From NCBI RefSeq assembly GCF_030409945.1, contig NZ_JAUFQV010000026.1, forward strand, positions 248,001 through 312,000: a stretch of DNA of 64,000 nt. The letters are read 5' to 3'. This DNA comes from Vibrio tapetis subsp. quintayensis (GTDB lineage: Bacteria > Pseudomonadota > Gammaproteobacteria > Enterobacterales > Vibrionaceae). Shown here in pieces: positions 36,685 to 45,371 of this stretch (the first letter of the stretch is position 1; every line of letters starts with the position of its first letter). The position numbers and the translations under genes are program-made. The notes beneath the pieces were generated by a model. It ran no database searches. It saw only the letters and a program-made list of their open reading frames with translations, and was not told the DNA's origin.

Positions 36685-37560
36685 TTAGAACGCAAATTTT
36701 CCGTTATTGTTTTTCCACTGATCTTTTTCTTGAATGACTTCAATGGTATCCCAATGTTCAACAATCATGCTGTTGTCCAAACGGAATAAGTCGTAAAAAG
36801 CCACATGCTGATTCAAAAACTGACCTTCGCTTATCGCTAGCACGAAATTACCTTGACCTAAAATGATATGATTTTTTTCATAGATCATCGGCATACCTTG
36901 TTCAGCAAGCGCGCCTAATGCCTCGCCTAGTCCCTTTAACCCGTCTGAGACAGATGGATTGTGCTGTAAATAATCATCCTCGTTTGGACCGATAAATTGT
37001 TCTATTTTTTTCATTTCGCCATTAATTAGAATGCTTTGTACAAAATCTTCTACGATGGCTTTGTTTTGGTCGGTTTTAGCTAGATCGGTCATCTTCGTCG
37101 TACCATCTAGCTGTGAGCGACCGCTTGCGTTGATAGGGGCGATTTCTTGTAGATTGTCCCAATGTTCAACGATTTTTCCCTCTTCGAACCGAAATACATC
37201 AAAGCCAACTTTTGGTCCGAAGAAATCATATTCGGTGTGGGTAACGGCGAAATTTCCATCTTCAAATGCTCGTATGACTTTGGCCTTCGCACTGCCCTTT
37301 GGCAATGCTTTTAGTACAGCACCAAAGCCTGCTAGCCCATCGGCCACCGCTAAGTTGTGTTGAATGTACTTATCGGCATTGATATAAGCGATAGGCGCAT
37401 GATCGCCAGTCTCAATACTTTCGATTAAAGCGGTTGCCTTGTCGGTGTTAGTTAATGTCATAGAAGTGCCCTCGGAAAAGGTAGTACATCCTGCGGCGGT
37501 AATAATGCCAGCAGTAATGAGTGAACGGCGAAAAAGAGTTGTTAGAGTGTTGTTAGCCAT
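36685..37560 (-). CDS. Exported tandem NTF2/SnoaL-like protein
   Basis: A 291-residue protein with an N-terminal export signal (RRSLITAGIITAAGCTT; the Cys could be a lipidated residue, but the -3 position is not ideal). Two SnoaL/NTF2-like domains follow, about 38-150 and 160-280. The two halves share YIQHN/YLQHN, ADGLAGFGAVLKAL/SDGLKGLGEALGAL, FDVFRFEEGKIVEHWD/YDLFRLDNSMIVEHWD. Single-domain relatives are small enzymes or ligand-binding proteins of unknown role. It lies downstream of an AraC regulator on the same strand (gap 169 bp), which may control it. Confidence 0.83.
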   Translation of the reverse strand: MANNTLTTLFRRSLITAGIITAAGCTTFSEGTSMTLTNTDKATALIESIETGDHAPIAYINADKYIQHNLAVADGLAGFGAVLKALPKGSAKAKVIRAFEDGNFAVTHTEYDFFGPKVGFDVFRFEEGKIVEHWDNLQEIAPINASGRSQLDGTTKMTDLAKTDQNKAIVEDFVQSILINGEMKKIEQFIGPNEDDYLQHNPSVSDGLKGLGEALGALAEQGMPMIYEKNHIILGQGNFVLAISEGQFLNQHVAFYDLFRLDNSMIVEHWDTIEVIQEKDQWKNNNGKFAF

Positions 37561-37729
37561 GTTCGTATCCTCGTATTGGTGTGAGGAAATAATACGAGTT
37601 GGCTGCCGTTAGCACACGGTACGACTCAGCCTAAAAATGGTAAATATCGAACCTTAGAATGAAATGAACAGTGATCGATAAGGAGAGGTTGGGTTGATTC
37701 GTCAAGATACTGAGGTTGTCGTTCTCGAC

Positions 37730-38614
37730 TTAAAGATTAGGAGTGCGGTACATTTTTTGGAAGCGGGAAGGGGTGATTAGAGTGTTCTTTTTAAAGTACT
37801 TAATGAAATTGCTAACATCATCAAACCCAAGCTCGTATGCCAACTGTTGAGTAGAAATCTGGCTGATAACAAGTCGACGTTTCGCTTCCAAAATGGTGTA
37901 AGCATCGATGAGTTGTTTCACAGTAAGGTTAGTTGCAACTTTACAAACTAGGTTCAATGTCTTGTAGGTGGTAAATATTTGCTCCGCATACCAATTGGCG
38001 TCACGCACTTGGTTGAAATGAGTCTGCAAAAGTTCAATGAACTTAGAAAATTTGACCATTTGCTCGGGAGAGAGCTTTTGGTGATGAGTTTCAGGCCTGA
38101 TCCGGTGAAACATTAAGGCCAGAGAAGAAAATAGGTACATAACAATAAGAGGATCCGAGTTGGGCCTTAAGATTTCTGTCTCCATTTCACTGAGCAGTAC
38201 TTTAATGCTCTTTTGTAGCTCTTTCTCTACTGAGACGACTGGGCGATGGTTGTAGTCTAGATGGGTGGGAGTAAACTCGGGTACCCTCATGTTTTGATGT
38301 AATTGATCGAGAAATCGTTGTGTGAAGAGTATGGCCTTTCCTTTTGGCTGTTGGGAAAAATCAAACGCGTGAACTTGGTTTACTTGCACAAAAATAAATG
38401 AACCAGATTCAAATGGGTAGTCGACGAAGTCGATCAGATGGCTGCCACTTCCTTCTTCTATATAAATGAGATTAAAGAAGTTAATACGGTGAGGTAACGA
38501 AGGGTTCCCTACATTAAAGCTATGATCGGTTTGTATCTTTGAAAGGTCGACGACTTCAAATTCGGCGTTGTTTGTTTTGTTATGATTAAAGCCAACTTCT
38601 GGTATGTCATGCAT
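37730..38614 (-). CDS. AraC-family transcriptional regulator
   Basis: A 294-residue regulator. The N-terminal cupin-like sensor domain (HRINFFNLIYIEEGSGSHLIDF..YPFESGSFIFV) is followed by the C-terminal double HTH (ANWYAEQIFTTYKTLNLVCKVATN and QLAYELGFDDVSNFIKYFKKNTLITPSRF). I placed the start at ATG 38614, because AAGGAGAG sits upstream of it; an ATG at 38632 would add six residues. The probable target is the NTF2-like gene just downstream. Confidence 0.9.
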   Translation of the reverse strand: MHDIPEVGFNHNKTNNAEFEVVDLSKIQTDHSFNVGNPSLPHRINFFNLIYIEEGSGSHLIDFVDYPFESGSFIFVQVNQVHAFDFSQQPKGKAILFTQRFLDQLHQNMRVPEFTPTHLDYNHRPVVSVEKELQKSIKVLLSEMETEILRPNSDPLIVMYLFSSLALMFHRIRPETHHQKLSPEQMVKFSKFIELLQTHFNQVRDANWYAEQIFTTYKTLNLVCKVATNLTVKQLIDAYTILEAKRRLVISQISTQQLAYELGFDDVSNFIKYFKKNTLITPSRFQKMYRTPNL

Positions 38615-38888
38615 TATGCTCTCTCCTTTCATTGCGAGTGTAGATGAGAGGCGAGCAGCGTGGCAAGCTATATTAGTGAACTCGAATTACAATGTATTAG
38701 CGGTGCAAGTTGGTAGCTAAGGGTTCGAAAACAATAGTGAGAAATGAAATGAGTACCATATTTTACATTAATCCTATTCGGAGTACTCTACGCCTCGAAA
38801 TCTACGCCAATAAAAAAGACATTATGGAGGATGTGACTTTTTCTGTCATTCGACAGAATTAAGGCGTTCAAACAATAGAGGTTCTAAG

Positions 38889-39023
38889 ATGATTACTAAT
38901 AAGTACTATGTTTTTCTTCCGCAAGAAATGGATATTGAATTGCATACGGAAAATGAAATTCACTCTGATACGGAAACTCAACGTCAGGCATTACTTAAGC
39001 AAGCCCAAGAAGGCGCGCTATAA
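38889..39023 (+). CDS. Small hypothetical protein, 44 residues
   Basis: ATG-to-TAA frame with a good ribosome site (AGAGG at 38876-38880, eight bases upstream) and an intrinsic terminator 34 bp after its stop. The product is hydrophilic: MITNKYYVFLPQEMDIELHT, then an acidic stretch, then a helical QRQALLKQAQEGAL end. I do not recognise it. The SD-ORF-terminator arrangement makes it a credible one-gene transcript next to the curli locus. A weaker 37-codon frame lies just upstream at 38749-38862. Confidence 0.5.
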   Translation: MITNKYYVFLPQEMDIELHTENEIHSDTETQRQALLKQAQEGAL

Positions 39024-39057
39024 AACTGAACTGTTTACCTATGAGTAAGTAGTCGTG

Positions 39058-39087
39058 AAAAGCCAGTGACCATGTCACTGGCTTTTT
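39058..39087. terminator. Bidirectional terminator at the end of the csgBA operon
   Basis: AAAAGCCAGTGAC (39058-39070), CAT, GTCACTGGCTTTT (39074-39086): perfect 13-bp stem with T-tracts both ways. It ends the small plus-strand gene and the minus-strand curli subunit operon. Confidence 0.9.
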
Positions 39088-39446
39088 TAATGGGCCTTAA
39101 CTTGGCAAGTTGCGTCAATTAAATAAGAGATGGGCGTAGCGTTTTTAGTGTAGATGTTCAGTGTGATTGGCAGTTGTTCTTCTCCGAAGCGAAAGTTTTG
39201 ATGAGAATTCGGTGAACTGGTCATCGTGAGAGAATTCCCATCACTGGTTTTCAATACCACTTGGCCTGAAAACGTGGCGCTAGTGAGAGAGATAAGTACC
39301 TTGTTATTCGCAAGTGAACATTGGAGGCTTGGGTCACTCATTATATTTTTCGCGGATTGGTTGCCACTAGCTAGCGCACTCGGTTGGACAATACTCCAGG
39401 AAAATAAAGCGGCGCAAACGGCCGCTTTGATTAATGGAAAGTTCAT
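39087..39446 (-). CDS. Secreted curli-operon accessory protein (csgC position)
   Basis: A 119-residue exported protein with signal peptide 1-27 (ends SALA). The rest is predicted beta with two cysteines, in LQCSLANN and DATCQV near the C-terminus, which could form a disulfide joining first and last strands, as in an Ig-like fold. It starts two bases after the csgA stop, so it is co-translated. It occupies the position of csgC/csgH, periplasmic chaperone-like inhibitors of CsgA aggregation, and has similar size. I cannot see clear sequence similarity to either, so the role is by position and predicted fold. Confidence 0.6.
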   Translation of the reverse strand: MNFPLIKAAVCAALFSWSIVQPSALASGNQSAKNIMSDPSLQCSLANNKVLISLTSATFSGQVVLKTSDGNSLTMTSSPNSHQNFRFGEEQLPITLNIYTKNATPISYLIDATCQVKAH

Positions 39447-39448
39447 GA

Positions 39449-40282
39449 TTAGTTTTGAACCAATACTAACGTATTGTTACTTGAGGCAGCACCGTAAGTA
39501 ACGTTTGCAATATCAGTATTATTTTGAGTAATCGTGACATTATTCATAAATGAAGCACCAGAGACATTAACGTGAATTTCTGCATCACTACCCGTTTGCG
39601 TTGTCATGATGGTGTTGTCATTACTTAAGCCTATAATATCGACATCTAGAACATTATCTTGTGAGTTAGATGTTCTTACAATAGAGGTGACCGAGTTACC
39701 GTCACCTGTGATATCGACATCAAAGACGTTATCATTAGTCTGATGACCACGAGCGGTTAGGCTAACGGTGTTACCATTTCCGGTCGCATCAACGGCAAAG
39801 TTATTTCTGTTCGTATTGTTGCTACCTTCGACTGAGGTCGTAATGGTATTGCTATCACCCGTTACGTTTAATACGGCGACGTTATGATCAGAATAGTAAC
39901 CGTCAAAAGTGGAAGTGGTGGTGTTTAAGTTACCGGACACAGTCGCTGTTGCTTCATTTAAGTAAGAGTCATTAAAGTCTACGTTTGAAGTGTTACCATC
40001 TCCTGTTTGAGTAACTGTGAATTCATTCATCCATGCACCCGCATCAGAAACGATGTAGGTTTTATTCATTTCTCCAGTTTGCATGATTGTACCGTCATTA
40101 TCATCACCATTCGTCATTTGGATACTGACGTAATTACCATCTGCTGTTGCTGTGCCCGGTGAGTTTTGAGTGACGGTAATATCCGAATCGACTTCACCTT
40201 GTAGGTTATAGTCAATTAAATTGCCTGCAAATGCACCACCTGAGATCATTGCAATTGATACCGCTAAAGCTACCTTTTTCAT
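39449..40282 (-). CDS. csgA: Curli major subunit, CsgA-like
   Basis: A 277-residue secreted amyloid subunit with signal peptide 1-19. The mature part is made of roughly 20-residue units containing G-x-G/L-N (TVTQTGDGNTSNV, ATVSGNLNTTTST, LNVTGDSNTITTS, VDATGNGNTVSLT, VDITGDGNSVTSI). It is longer than E. coli CsgA (151) and poorer in the Gln ladder: many units have Asp, Thr or Val where curlin repeats keep Gln. Second gene after csgB, gap 61 bp. Confidence 0.82.
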   Translation of the reverse strand: MKKVALAVSIAMISGGAFAGNLIDYNLQGEVDSDITVTQNSPGTATADGNYVSIQMTNGDDNDGTIMQTGEMNKTYIVSDAGAWMNEFTVTQTGDGNTSNVDFNDSYLNEATATVSGNLNTTTSTFDGYYSDHNVAVLNVTGDSNTITTSVEGSNNTNRNNFAVDATGNGNTVSLTARGHQTNDNVFDVDITGDGNSVTSIVRTSNSQDNVLDVDIIGLSNDNTIMTTQTGSDAEIHVNVSGASFMNNVTITQNNTDIANVTYGAASSNNTLVLVQN

Positions 40283-40343
40283 GTTAACGTCCTTTTTGAA
40301 CTATAAGTTCTTCATGTCTTAAGATAAACGCCGACTACATTGG

Positions 40344-41000
40344 TTATTGTTTGATGTAGATACCACGGCTCATGTTGTTGATAACGAGAATTTCGTCACC
40401 ACCGGTTTGTGTAATGTCATAGCTGGCCTGACCAGAGTCATATACCTCAGCAATATTGTCATTACCTGTTTGATTTATGCTCCACTCACTAGAGTGATTA
40501 GATTCACCAATACAGTTACCATTTAGATGTTCGCATTGTTTCAAAATCGCCAGATTATTATGACCAACCTGGCTAATGTATCCTTTGTGATCGACACCCC
40601 ACTGCTCAATGATGGCGATATTATCGCTACTGATGGAATCAACATTCCCTTGCTCTATCATTGCCGTGTTGTTAATGCCTTTCTGTTTTACCGTTGCCTT
40701 ACTATTTATTGAGTTGGTTTGAGTCACGCCTGCTGCATTACTGTTCCCTCGTTGGCGAACAATGATGCGGCCATTTTCGGATGCAATGACTTCAACATCC
40801 GCATAGTTAGTGGTTGTTGCGAGATCTGATATTGCATCGAGATCATTAAAGCTGTCAGACGGGTTAAATTCTTCTAGCCCTAAGTCGGATATATAGCCTC
40901 TTGCTTCACCACCTGCAAATGTTGTAGTAACAAATAGCAATGCAAATGAACCAAAACTTCCCACGATTGTTCTGTTTAGTTTATTTAGCCTGATGGTCAT
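40344..41000 (-). CDS. csgB: Curli nucleator, CsgB-like
   Basis: A 218-residue secreted protein with a signal peptide (about 1-28) and canonical curlin repeats: IIVRQRGNSNAAGVTQTNSINSKATVKQKGINNTAMIEQ-type units, then YISQVGHNNLAILKQ and WSINQTGNDNIAEV. Two cysteines (KQCEHLNGNC) interrupt the repeat array. As in CsgB the last unit is degenerate and ends in a charged tail (RGIYIKQ). It is the first gene of the minus-strand operon. In E. coli CsgB seeds CsgA polymerisation at the outer membrane. Confidence 0.82.
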   Translation of the reverse strand: MTIRLNKLNRTIVGSFGSFALLFVTTTFAGGEARGYISDLGLEEFNPSDSFNDLDAISDLATTTNYADVEVIASENGRIIVRQRGNSNAAGVTQTNSINSKATVKQKGINNTAMIEQGNVDSISSDNIAIIEQWGVDHKGYISQVGHNNLAILKQCEHLNGNCIGESNHSSEWSINQTGNDNIAEVYDSGQASYDITQTGGDEILVINNMSRGIYIKQ

Positions 41001-41338
41001 TTACTTACCCTTATATTAAATAAGCGATGTCTGTGTTTGAGTTAATTATGTTTTGTGATGAACAGAACGACAATAAACTTTGTTAGTAAATAAATAGTTT
41101 ATTTCTGAACTTTGTAAGGATTAGCAGTGGTTAAATTAGCACTCAATGATTATTTTACCTTTTTTGCAATAAACTTAAGTATTAGGTGTGTTAGCTAAGA
41201 TGTTGATTGTAATGGAATGATTTTCTTGTATTGCATTTTCTTAAAAGTGATACAACTAATAATTGAGCTATTGAGAATACAAACTATAAGAGAAATAGCG
41301 TGTAGAATTATCGAGAGTTTCAGTGTGAGTGAATACAC
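41001..41338. promoter_or_regulatory. Divergent csgB / csgE promoter region
   Basis: 338 AT-rich bases between the two curli operons. A palindrome AAATAAA-TAG-TTTATTT lies at 41088-41104. CsgD is expected to act here, but no consensus site can be assigned for this lineage by eye. Confidence 0.45.
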
Positions 41339-41833
41339 ATGGGATATATTATAGAAAATAAAAAGACTAATGCTAATACCTTAGCTTTTGTTCTTTTATT
41401 AATTTCATTCTCATGTTCAGGGGATGGAAATAAACCGATTGAAGACAGTAAACCCATTGAAAATGGGCCAAGTCTAGAGAGTAAAGCACAGCAATTTTCC
41501 GATTTTTCAGAAGTGGGTGGTTTGATTATTGATCGCACGATGACGCGGTTTGGTGAGGATTTCTACTCAAACTTTTCGCAGCTTCTCAATGACCGGTATG
41601 ACAATTTAGACGAAAACCTGACGGTGAGTGAAAGACCAACAGCACTTTCTGGCAGCATTATTAGTATCCATCATCGAAATAAGCTCATCTATAGGACGGC
41701 GTTATCTCCTGGTAGAAGGCAAGCGGAAGAAAAAGCACAACAAGCACTCAGAGCGGTTAACGCTCATATCATAAGGTGGGAAGCAGAGCGTTTGTTTCAA
41801 GACACCTTCGACCTAGAATATGACGAAATATAG
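41339..41833 (+). CDS. csgE: Curli specificity factor CsgE
   Basis: A 164-residue protein. Residues from about 60 match CsgE: EVGGLIIDRTMTRFGEDFYSNFSQLL, then SGSIISIHHRNKLIYRTALSPGRRQAEEKA. CsgE caps the periplasmic side of the CsgG pore and selects substrates. The N-terminus has a hydrophobic export segment (TLAFVLLLISFSCSGDG; the Cys might be lipidated) and a linker longer than in E. coli. First gene of csgEFG; its last codons overlap an in-frame leader of csgF, whose start is ten bases later. Confidence 0.9.
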   Translation: MGYIIENKKTNANTLAFVLLLISFSCSGDGNKPIEDSKPIENGPSLESKAQQFSDFSEVGGLIIDRTMTRFGEDFYSNFSQLLNDRYDNLDENLTVSERPTALSGSIISIHHRNKLIYRTALSPGRRQAEEKAQQALRAVNAHIIRWEAERLFQDTFDLEYDEI

Positions 41834-41843
41834 CGAGGCAGGG

Positions 41844-42254
41844 ATGAAGTTCTCAAAGATTTTAGTCGTGAGTTTGGTATCCATTTTTTGTGTTTCATAT
41901 GGTCATGCTACCGAACTGACATATACACCGGTTAATCCAAGTTTTGGTGGTAACCCGCTTAACACCTCTCATTTATTTGGTGTAGCGAATGCCATTAATG
42001 ATTACAAAGGGCCGACCAGTGATTCCAGATTGACCGAACAAAGTGCGTTAGATCGCTTGGCATCTAGCCTGGAGTCGCGGTTGATCAGCCAATTATTGGC
42101 TGATGTCGGTAATGGCAATACAGGCCAATTAGAAACCGATGACTTCTTTCTCAATATCGTGGATGAAGATGGGACCTTACTGGTGCAGATCGTAGATAAA
42201 GCCACCGGTGAATCGACTGAAATTCAGGTTTCGGGCCTAACCCCAGACTTATAA
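41844..42254 (+). CDS. csgF: Curli assembly protein CsgF
   Basis: A 136-residue secreted protein with a signal peptide (1-20, ending GHA) followed by the CsgF hallmark TELTYTPVNPSFGGNPLNTSHLFGVANAIND. That segment inserts in the CsgG channel and the rest anchors CsgB at the surface. ATG 41844 has GAGG five bases upstream; an ATG at 41820 in frame would precede the signal peptide. Between csgE and csgG. Confidence 0.95.
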   Translation: MKFSKILVVSLVSIFCVSYGHATELTYTPVNPSFGGNPLNTSHLFGVANAINDYKGPTSDSRLTEQSALDRLASSLESRLISQLLADVGNGNTGQLETDDFFLNIVDEDGTLLVQIVDKATGESTEIQVSGLTPDL

Positions 42255-42265
42255 GGATAGGAACA

Positions 42266-43102
42266 ATGAAAGGGATTATTTTAAGTATCTGTCTGGTGTT
42301 TTTATCCGGTTGTACTGCGAGCTTAGCCATTCCAGAGGCCGATAAGGCACCAACGTTAATGCCTAGGGGAGCCACCTACCTCGACTTAGTTTCTCTGCCT
42401 GTTCCTAAAGGTAAGATTCTGGTGTCGGTGTACGACTTTCGCGATCAAACGGGCCAATATAAACCTCAGCCAAACAGTAACTTTTCTACTGCGGTACCTC
42501 AGGGAGGAACAGCCTTGCTGACTAATTCCCTGCTTGATTCAAATTGGTTTGTGCCGTTGGAACGTGAGGGGTTGCAGAACCTGTTAACTGAGAGAAAGAT
42601 CATTCGAGCCGCGCAGAAAAAAGACACCAGTGTAAATAACCATGGTAATAGTTTGAGTTCGCTCAGCTCTGCTAACATTGTTGTCGAGGGAGGGATTGTT
42701 GCCTACGATTCCAACATCCGAACAGGCGGTGTCGGTGCAAGGTATTTGGGGATAGGTACATCAGGCCAATACCGTACAGATCAAGTTACCGTTAATTTAA
42801 GAGCTGTGGATGTTCGAAGTGGCCGTATATTATTGAGCATCACAACCAGTAAAACGATCTTCTCACATGAAGTGAGTGCTGGAGCCTTTAGGTTCATTGA
42901 TTACAAAGAACTGCTTGAAGCGGAACTCGGCTACGCCCATAACGAACCCGTTAATATAGCGATGATGTCAGCCATTGACGCCGCGGTGATCCATTTAGTT
43001 GTCAAAGGCATTCAAGCAGGCTTGTGGAAGCCCCAAGCTGAGAATTATGAGAGTGACCCTATCATCCAGCGTTACGTTAATCAAAAACGCCAAATATTAT
43101 AA
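42266..43102 (+). CDS. csgG: Curli secretion channel CsgG
   Basis: A 278-residue outer-membrane lipoprotein forming the nonameric curli export pore. The lipobox LSGC (Cys16) and the CsgG core (GKILVSVYDFRDQTGQYKP, LLTNSLLDSNWFVPLEREGLQNLLTERKIIRAAQ, GARYLGIGTSGQYRTDQVTVNLRAVDVRSGRIL) are obvious. Full length. A ribosome site AAGGATAGGAA precedes it. A very strong terminator follows. Confidence 0.97.
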   Translation: MKGIILSICLVFLSGCTASLAIPEADKAPTLMPRGATYLDLVSLPVPKGKILVSVYDFRDQTGQYKPQPNSNFSTAVPQGGTALLTNSLLDSNWFVPLEREGLQNLLTERKIIRAAQKKDTSVNNHGNSLSSLSSANIVVEGGIVAYDSNIRTGGVGARYLGIGTSGQYRTDQVTVNLRAVDVRSGRILLSITTSKTIFSHEVSAGAFRFIDYKELLEAELGYAHNEPVNIAMMSAIDAAVIHLVVKGIQAGLWKPQAENYESDPIIQRYVNQKRQIL

Positions 43103-43141
43103 ACACTGGTGATGAAACAGTAGCCGCTCGTTTTGGCCTGA

Positions 43142-43194
43142 CAGAGAACCTAAAAAACCCGAAATACATCATTTCGGGTTTTTTAGGTTCTCTG
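43142..43194. terminator. 24-bp perfect inverted repeat, bidirectional terminator
   Basis: Arms 43142-43165 and 43171-43194 are perfect complements around a five-base loop. The inner part reads AAAAAACCCGAAAT / ATTTCGGGTTTTTT, so both directions end in T6. It separates convergent csgG and csgD. The outer ten base pairs go beyond what termination requires. Confidence 0.92.
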
Positions 43195-43204
43195 CATTAT
43201 GGTA

Positions 43205-43879
43205 TTACACAAACTCTTCGCTGCCGATGTTGTCTTTGACCCATAGAAGAGCCTGTAAGCGGTTTTTAACGTTAATTTTCTTAAAAGCGTTATGAAGGTG
43301 TGTTTTAACGGTATTTTCGCTTACAAAGAGCTTATCGGCGATTTGAACGTTCGATGCGCCACTGCCAAGTAGCTTGATGATTTGTTGCTCTCGCTTCGTC
43401 AGTTCCAAATAACCGGAGCTGGTACTGCTTTGTTCTCGCTTCCGGTAAAAATGAATATATTGATGGGTGAGCTTTCTGCTTAACCAAAGTTCACCTCTTC
43501 GTATTTTTTCCATACCATTGAGTAGGTTTTCTAACGTATCTTCTACGTTGAATACCCCGACTAAGTACTTCCAACGAATGGCGTCTTTGCATTCAACTTC
43601 ACAAGGACAATTAATCAGCACCACATTAACGGAATGTAGAGTGGGGTGGGCGCGAAGTATCTTATCAAGTCGGTGATTCTTACAGCTAGAAATATCAACA
43701 ATGATCAGTTGAGGAGAGTGTGTAGAGGAAAGGAAAGATGCTTCTGCCACTTTCTCTGGGCACAGTAATTTGACGCTTAATTGAACTTCTTTTTCTATCG
43801 ATTCTTTTAGCAGTGTTGATTGTAAATTATTCTCTGCTATAAAAATCGCTTGGATCTCATTATCAACACTAACGTTCAT
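43205..43879 (-). CDS. csgD: LuxR-type curli regulator CsgD
   Basis: A 224-residue transcription factor. The N-terminal receiver-like domain lacks a clear phosphoacceptor context (IIVDISSC), as in CsgD. The C-terminal LuxR HTH is textbook (LTKREQQIIKLLGSGASNVQIADKLFVSENTVKTHLHNAFKKI). CsgD activates csgBA and biofilm genes and is often tied to cyclic di-GMP. Here it is transcribed towards csgG, not with csgEFG as in E. coli. Confidence 0.88.
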   Translation of the reverse strand: MNVSVDNEIQAIFIAENNLQSTLLKESIEKEVQLSVKLLCPEKVAEASFLSSTHSPQLIIVDISSCKNHRLDKILRAHPTLHSVNVVLINCPCEVECKDAIRWKYLVGVFNVEDTLENLLNGMEKIRRGELWLSRKLTHQYIHFYRKREQSSTSSGYLELTKREQQIIKLLGSGASNVQIADKLFVSENTVKTHLHNAFKKINVKNRLQALLWVKDNIGSEEFV

Positions 43880-44058
43880 GCCAATATCCTATAAGCCAAC
43901 CAAAGTGAGAGGTTAATTTATTCCTTCTAATCATAAGGTCAAGTCCTTATGCATATAGATATCTATGTTGATTTACAAATTATTCATCGTAATCATCTGC
44001 TTACATTGACAATCTCAATATTAAGAATAGTGATGAATTTATGGGGTCAAACTTTATC

Positions 44059-44084
44059 AAAAAAAAACCCTCCGAAGAGGGTTT
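44059..44084 (-). terminator. Terminator of malK
   Basis: On the minus strand AAACCCTC, TTCG, GAGGGTTT followed by nine T (44067-44059). It is 25 bp past the malK stop. Confidence 0.88.
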
Positions 44085-44108
44085 AGATATACGAATTAGA
44101 TGGTGTGC

Positions 44109-45218
44109 CTATACACCGACTTCTTTGTGAAGCCTGCGACATGCTGCGCCATCACTGTGGAATAGGTGGCAACGATGAGCCGGGATACCAATCATGTACT
44201 TTTCACCAGGCTCTACCGTTAGCGTATCTTGTGCTCGGTAGATTACGTCTGCATCTGCGCCTTCAAGGTTTAGGTAAACTTGGGTTTCGTTACCCAGCTT
44301 TTCTACCACCATGATTTCACCTTCAATGGCTGCATCACCAACTTCTGTTGAAACAATATGTTCAGGACGAATGCCCATAGACATACGGTCGCCTTTGTTG
44401 ACGGTCGTGCCATCAACAGGGATCCAGAATGTGCTGCCGTTAGAAAGCTGAACCATGACACGCTCACTTTCAACTGCTTCAATGAACACGCTGATGAAGT
44501 TCATTTTTGGAGAACCAATAAAGCCTGCAACAAAACGGTTTTCTGGGTAGTGGTACAGTTCCAGTGGCGCGCCAACTTGAGCGACATAACCATCATCTAG
44601 TACTACAATTTTGTCGGCCATGGTCATGGCTTCAACCTGATCATGAGTTACATAAATCATGGTACAACCAAGCTGACGCTGCAGTTTGGTGATTTGGCTA
44701 CGCATTTGTACTCGAAGCGCCGCATCTAGGTTAGATAGCGGTTCATCTAGCAGAAATAAGTTAGGTTGCGAAACAAGAGTACGTCCAATAGCAACACGCT
44801 GACGTTGACCGCCTGATAGTGCTTTTGGCTGGCGTTCAAGCAAGTGACCTAGTTGTAAGATTTCAGCCGCGTGAGAAACACGTTTGTCTATTTCAGCTTT
44901 ATCTGCTTTCGCTAATTTCAGGCCAAATGACATGTTGTCGTATAGGTTCAAGTGTGGGTACAGGGCGTAAGATTGGAACACCATACCAACGCCACGTTTA
45001 GACGGTTCAACGTCATTCATGCGTTCTTCACCAATGTAAAGATCGCCAGACGTAATATCTTCTAAACCTGCGATGCAGCGTAAAAGTGTTGATTTACCAC
45101 AGCCAGATGGGCCGACAAAAACAACAAATTCGCCTTCTTTAACTTCTAAGTCAATGTTCTTGGAAATCAGTACGTCGCCGTATGCTTTACTAACATTTTT
45201 TAACGTGACACTCGCCAT
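44109..45218 (-). CDS. malK: Maltose/maltodextrin importer ATPase MalK
   Basis: A 369-residue CUT1 ATPase. Walker [10 protein letters not shown], signature [12 protein letters not shown], Walker [13 protein letters not shown], and a C-terminal regulatory domain including MGIRPEHI. It opens [26 protein letters not shown], as E. coli MalK does. GAGGACAAG precedes the ATG. Divergent from malEFG across a 731-bp control region. Confidence 0.95.
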   Translation of the reverse strand: MASVTLKNVSKAYGDVLISKNIDLEVKEGEFVVFVGPSGCGKSTLLRCIAGLEDITSGDLYIGEERMNDVEPSKRGVGMVFQSYALYPHLNLYDNMSFGLKLAKADKAEIDKRVSHAAEILQLGHLLERQPKALSGGQRQRVAIGRTLVSQPNLFLLDEPLSNLDAALRVQMRSQITKLQRQLGCTMIYVTHDQVEAMTMADKIVVLDDGYVAQVGAPLELYHYPENRFVAGFIGSPKMNFISVFIEAVESERVMVQLSNGSTFWIPVDGTTVNKGDRMSMGIRPEHIVSTEVGDAAIEGEIMVVEKLGNETQVYLNLEGADADVIYRAQDTLTVEPGEKYMIGIPAHRCHLFHSDGAACRRLHKEVGV

Positions 45219-45316
45219 TTAGCTTGTCCTCGATCTATTTTTTTTAAGCCGTTACTGTCGACATTATATGATTGATTTTTGTGACAATAACAGTAGGAAA
45301 CAGTCAAATAAGAAAA

Positions 45317-45361
45317 AAAGTGGGTGATGCTAAGAAAAATAGGTTAGTCATCACCCACTTT
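45317..45361. repeat. 13-bp perfect inverted repeat upstream of malK
   Basis: AAAGTGGGTGATG (45317-45329) and CATCACCCACTTT (45349-45361), 19-base loop. It lies about 100 bp upstream of the malK start. The arms contain GGGTGATG, loosely like half a MalT box. Confidence 0.7.
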
Positions 45362-45371
45362 AGCCAATAGT

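Noticed and set aside
38749-38862. 37-codon frame upstream of the 44-residue gene
   Set aside because: Weak ribosome site and no recognisable feature; noted only as a neighbour.
39449-41000. Repeat-rich region considered as a CRISPR array or minisatellite
   Set aside because: The periodicity is at protein level (curlin units); DNA copies are divergent and there are no regular spacers.
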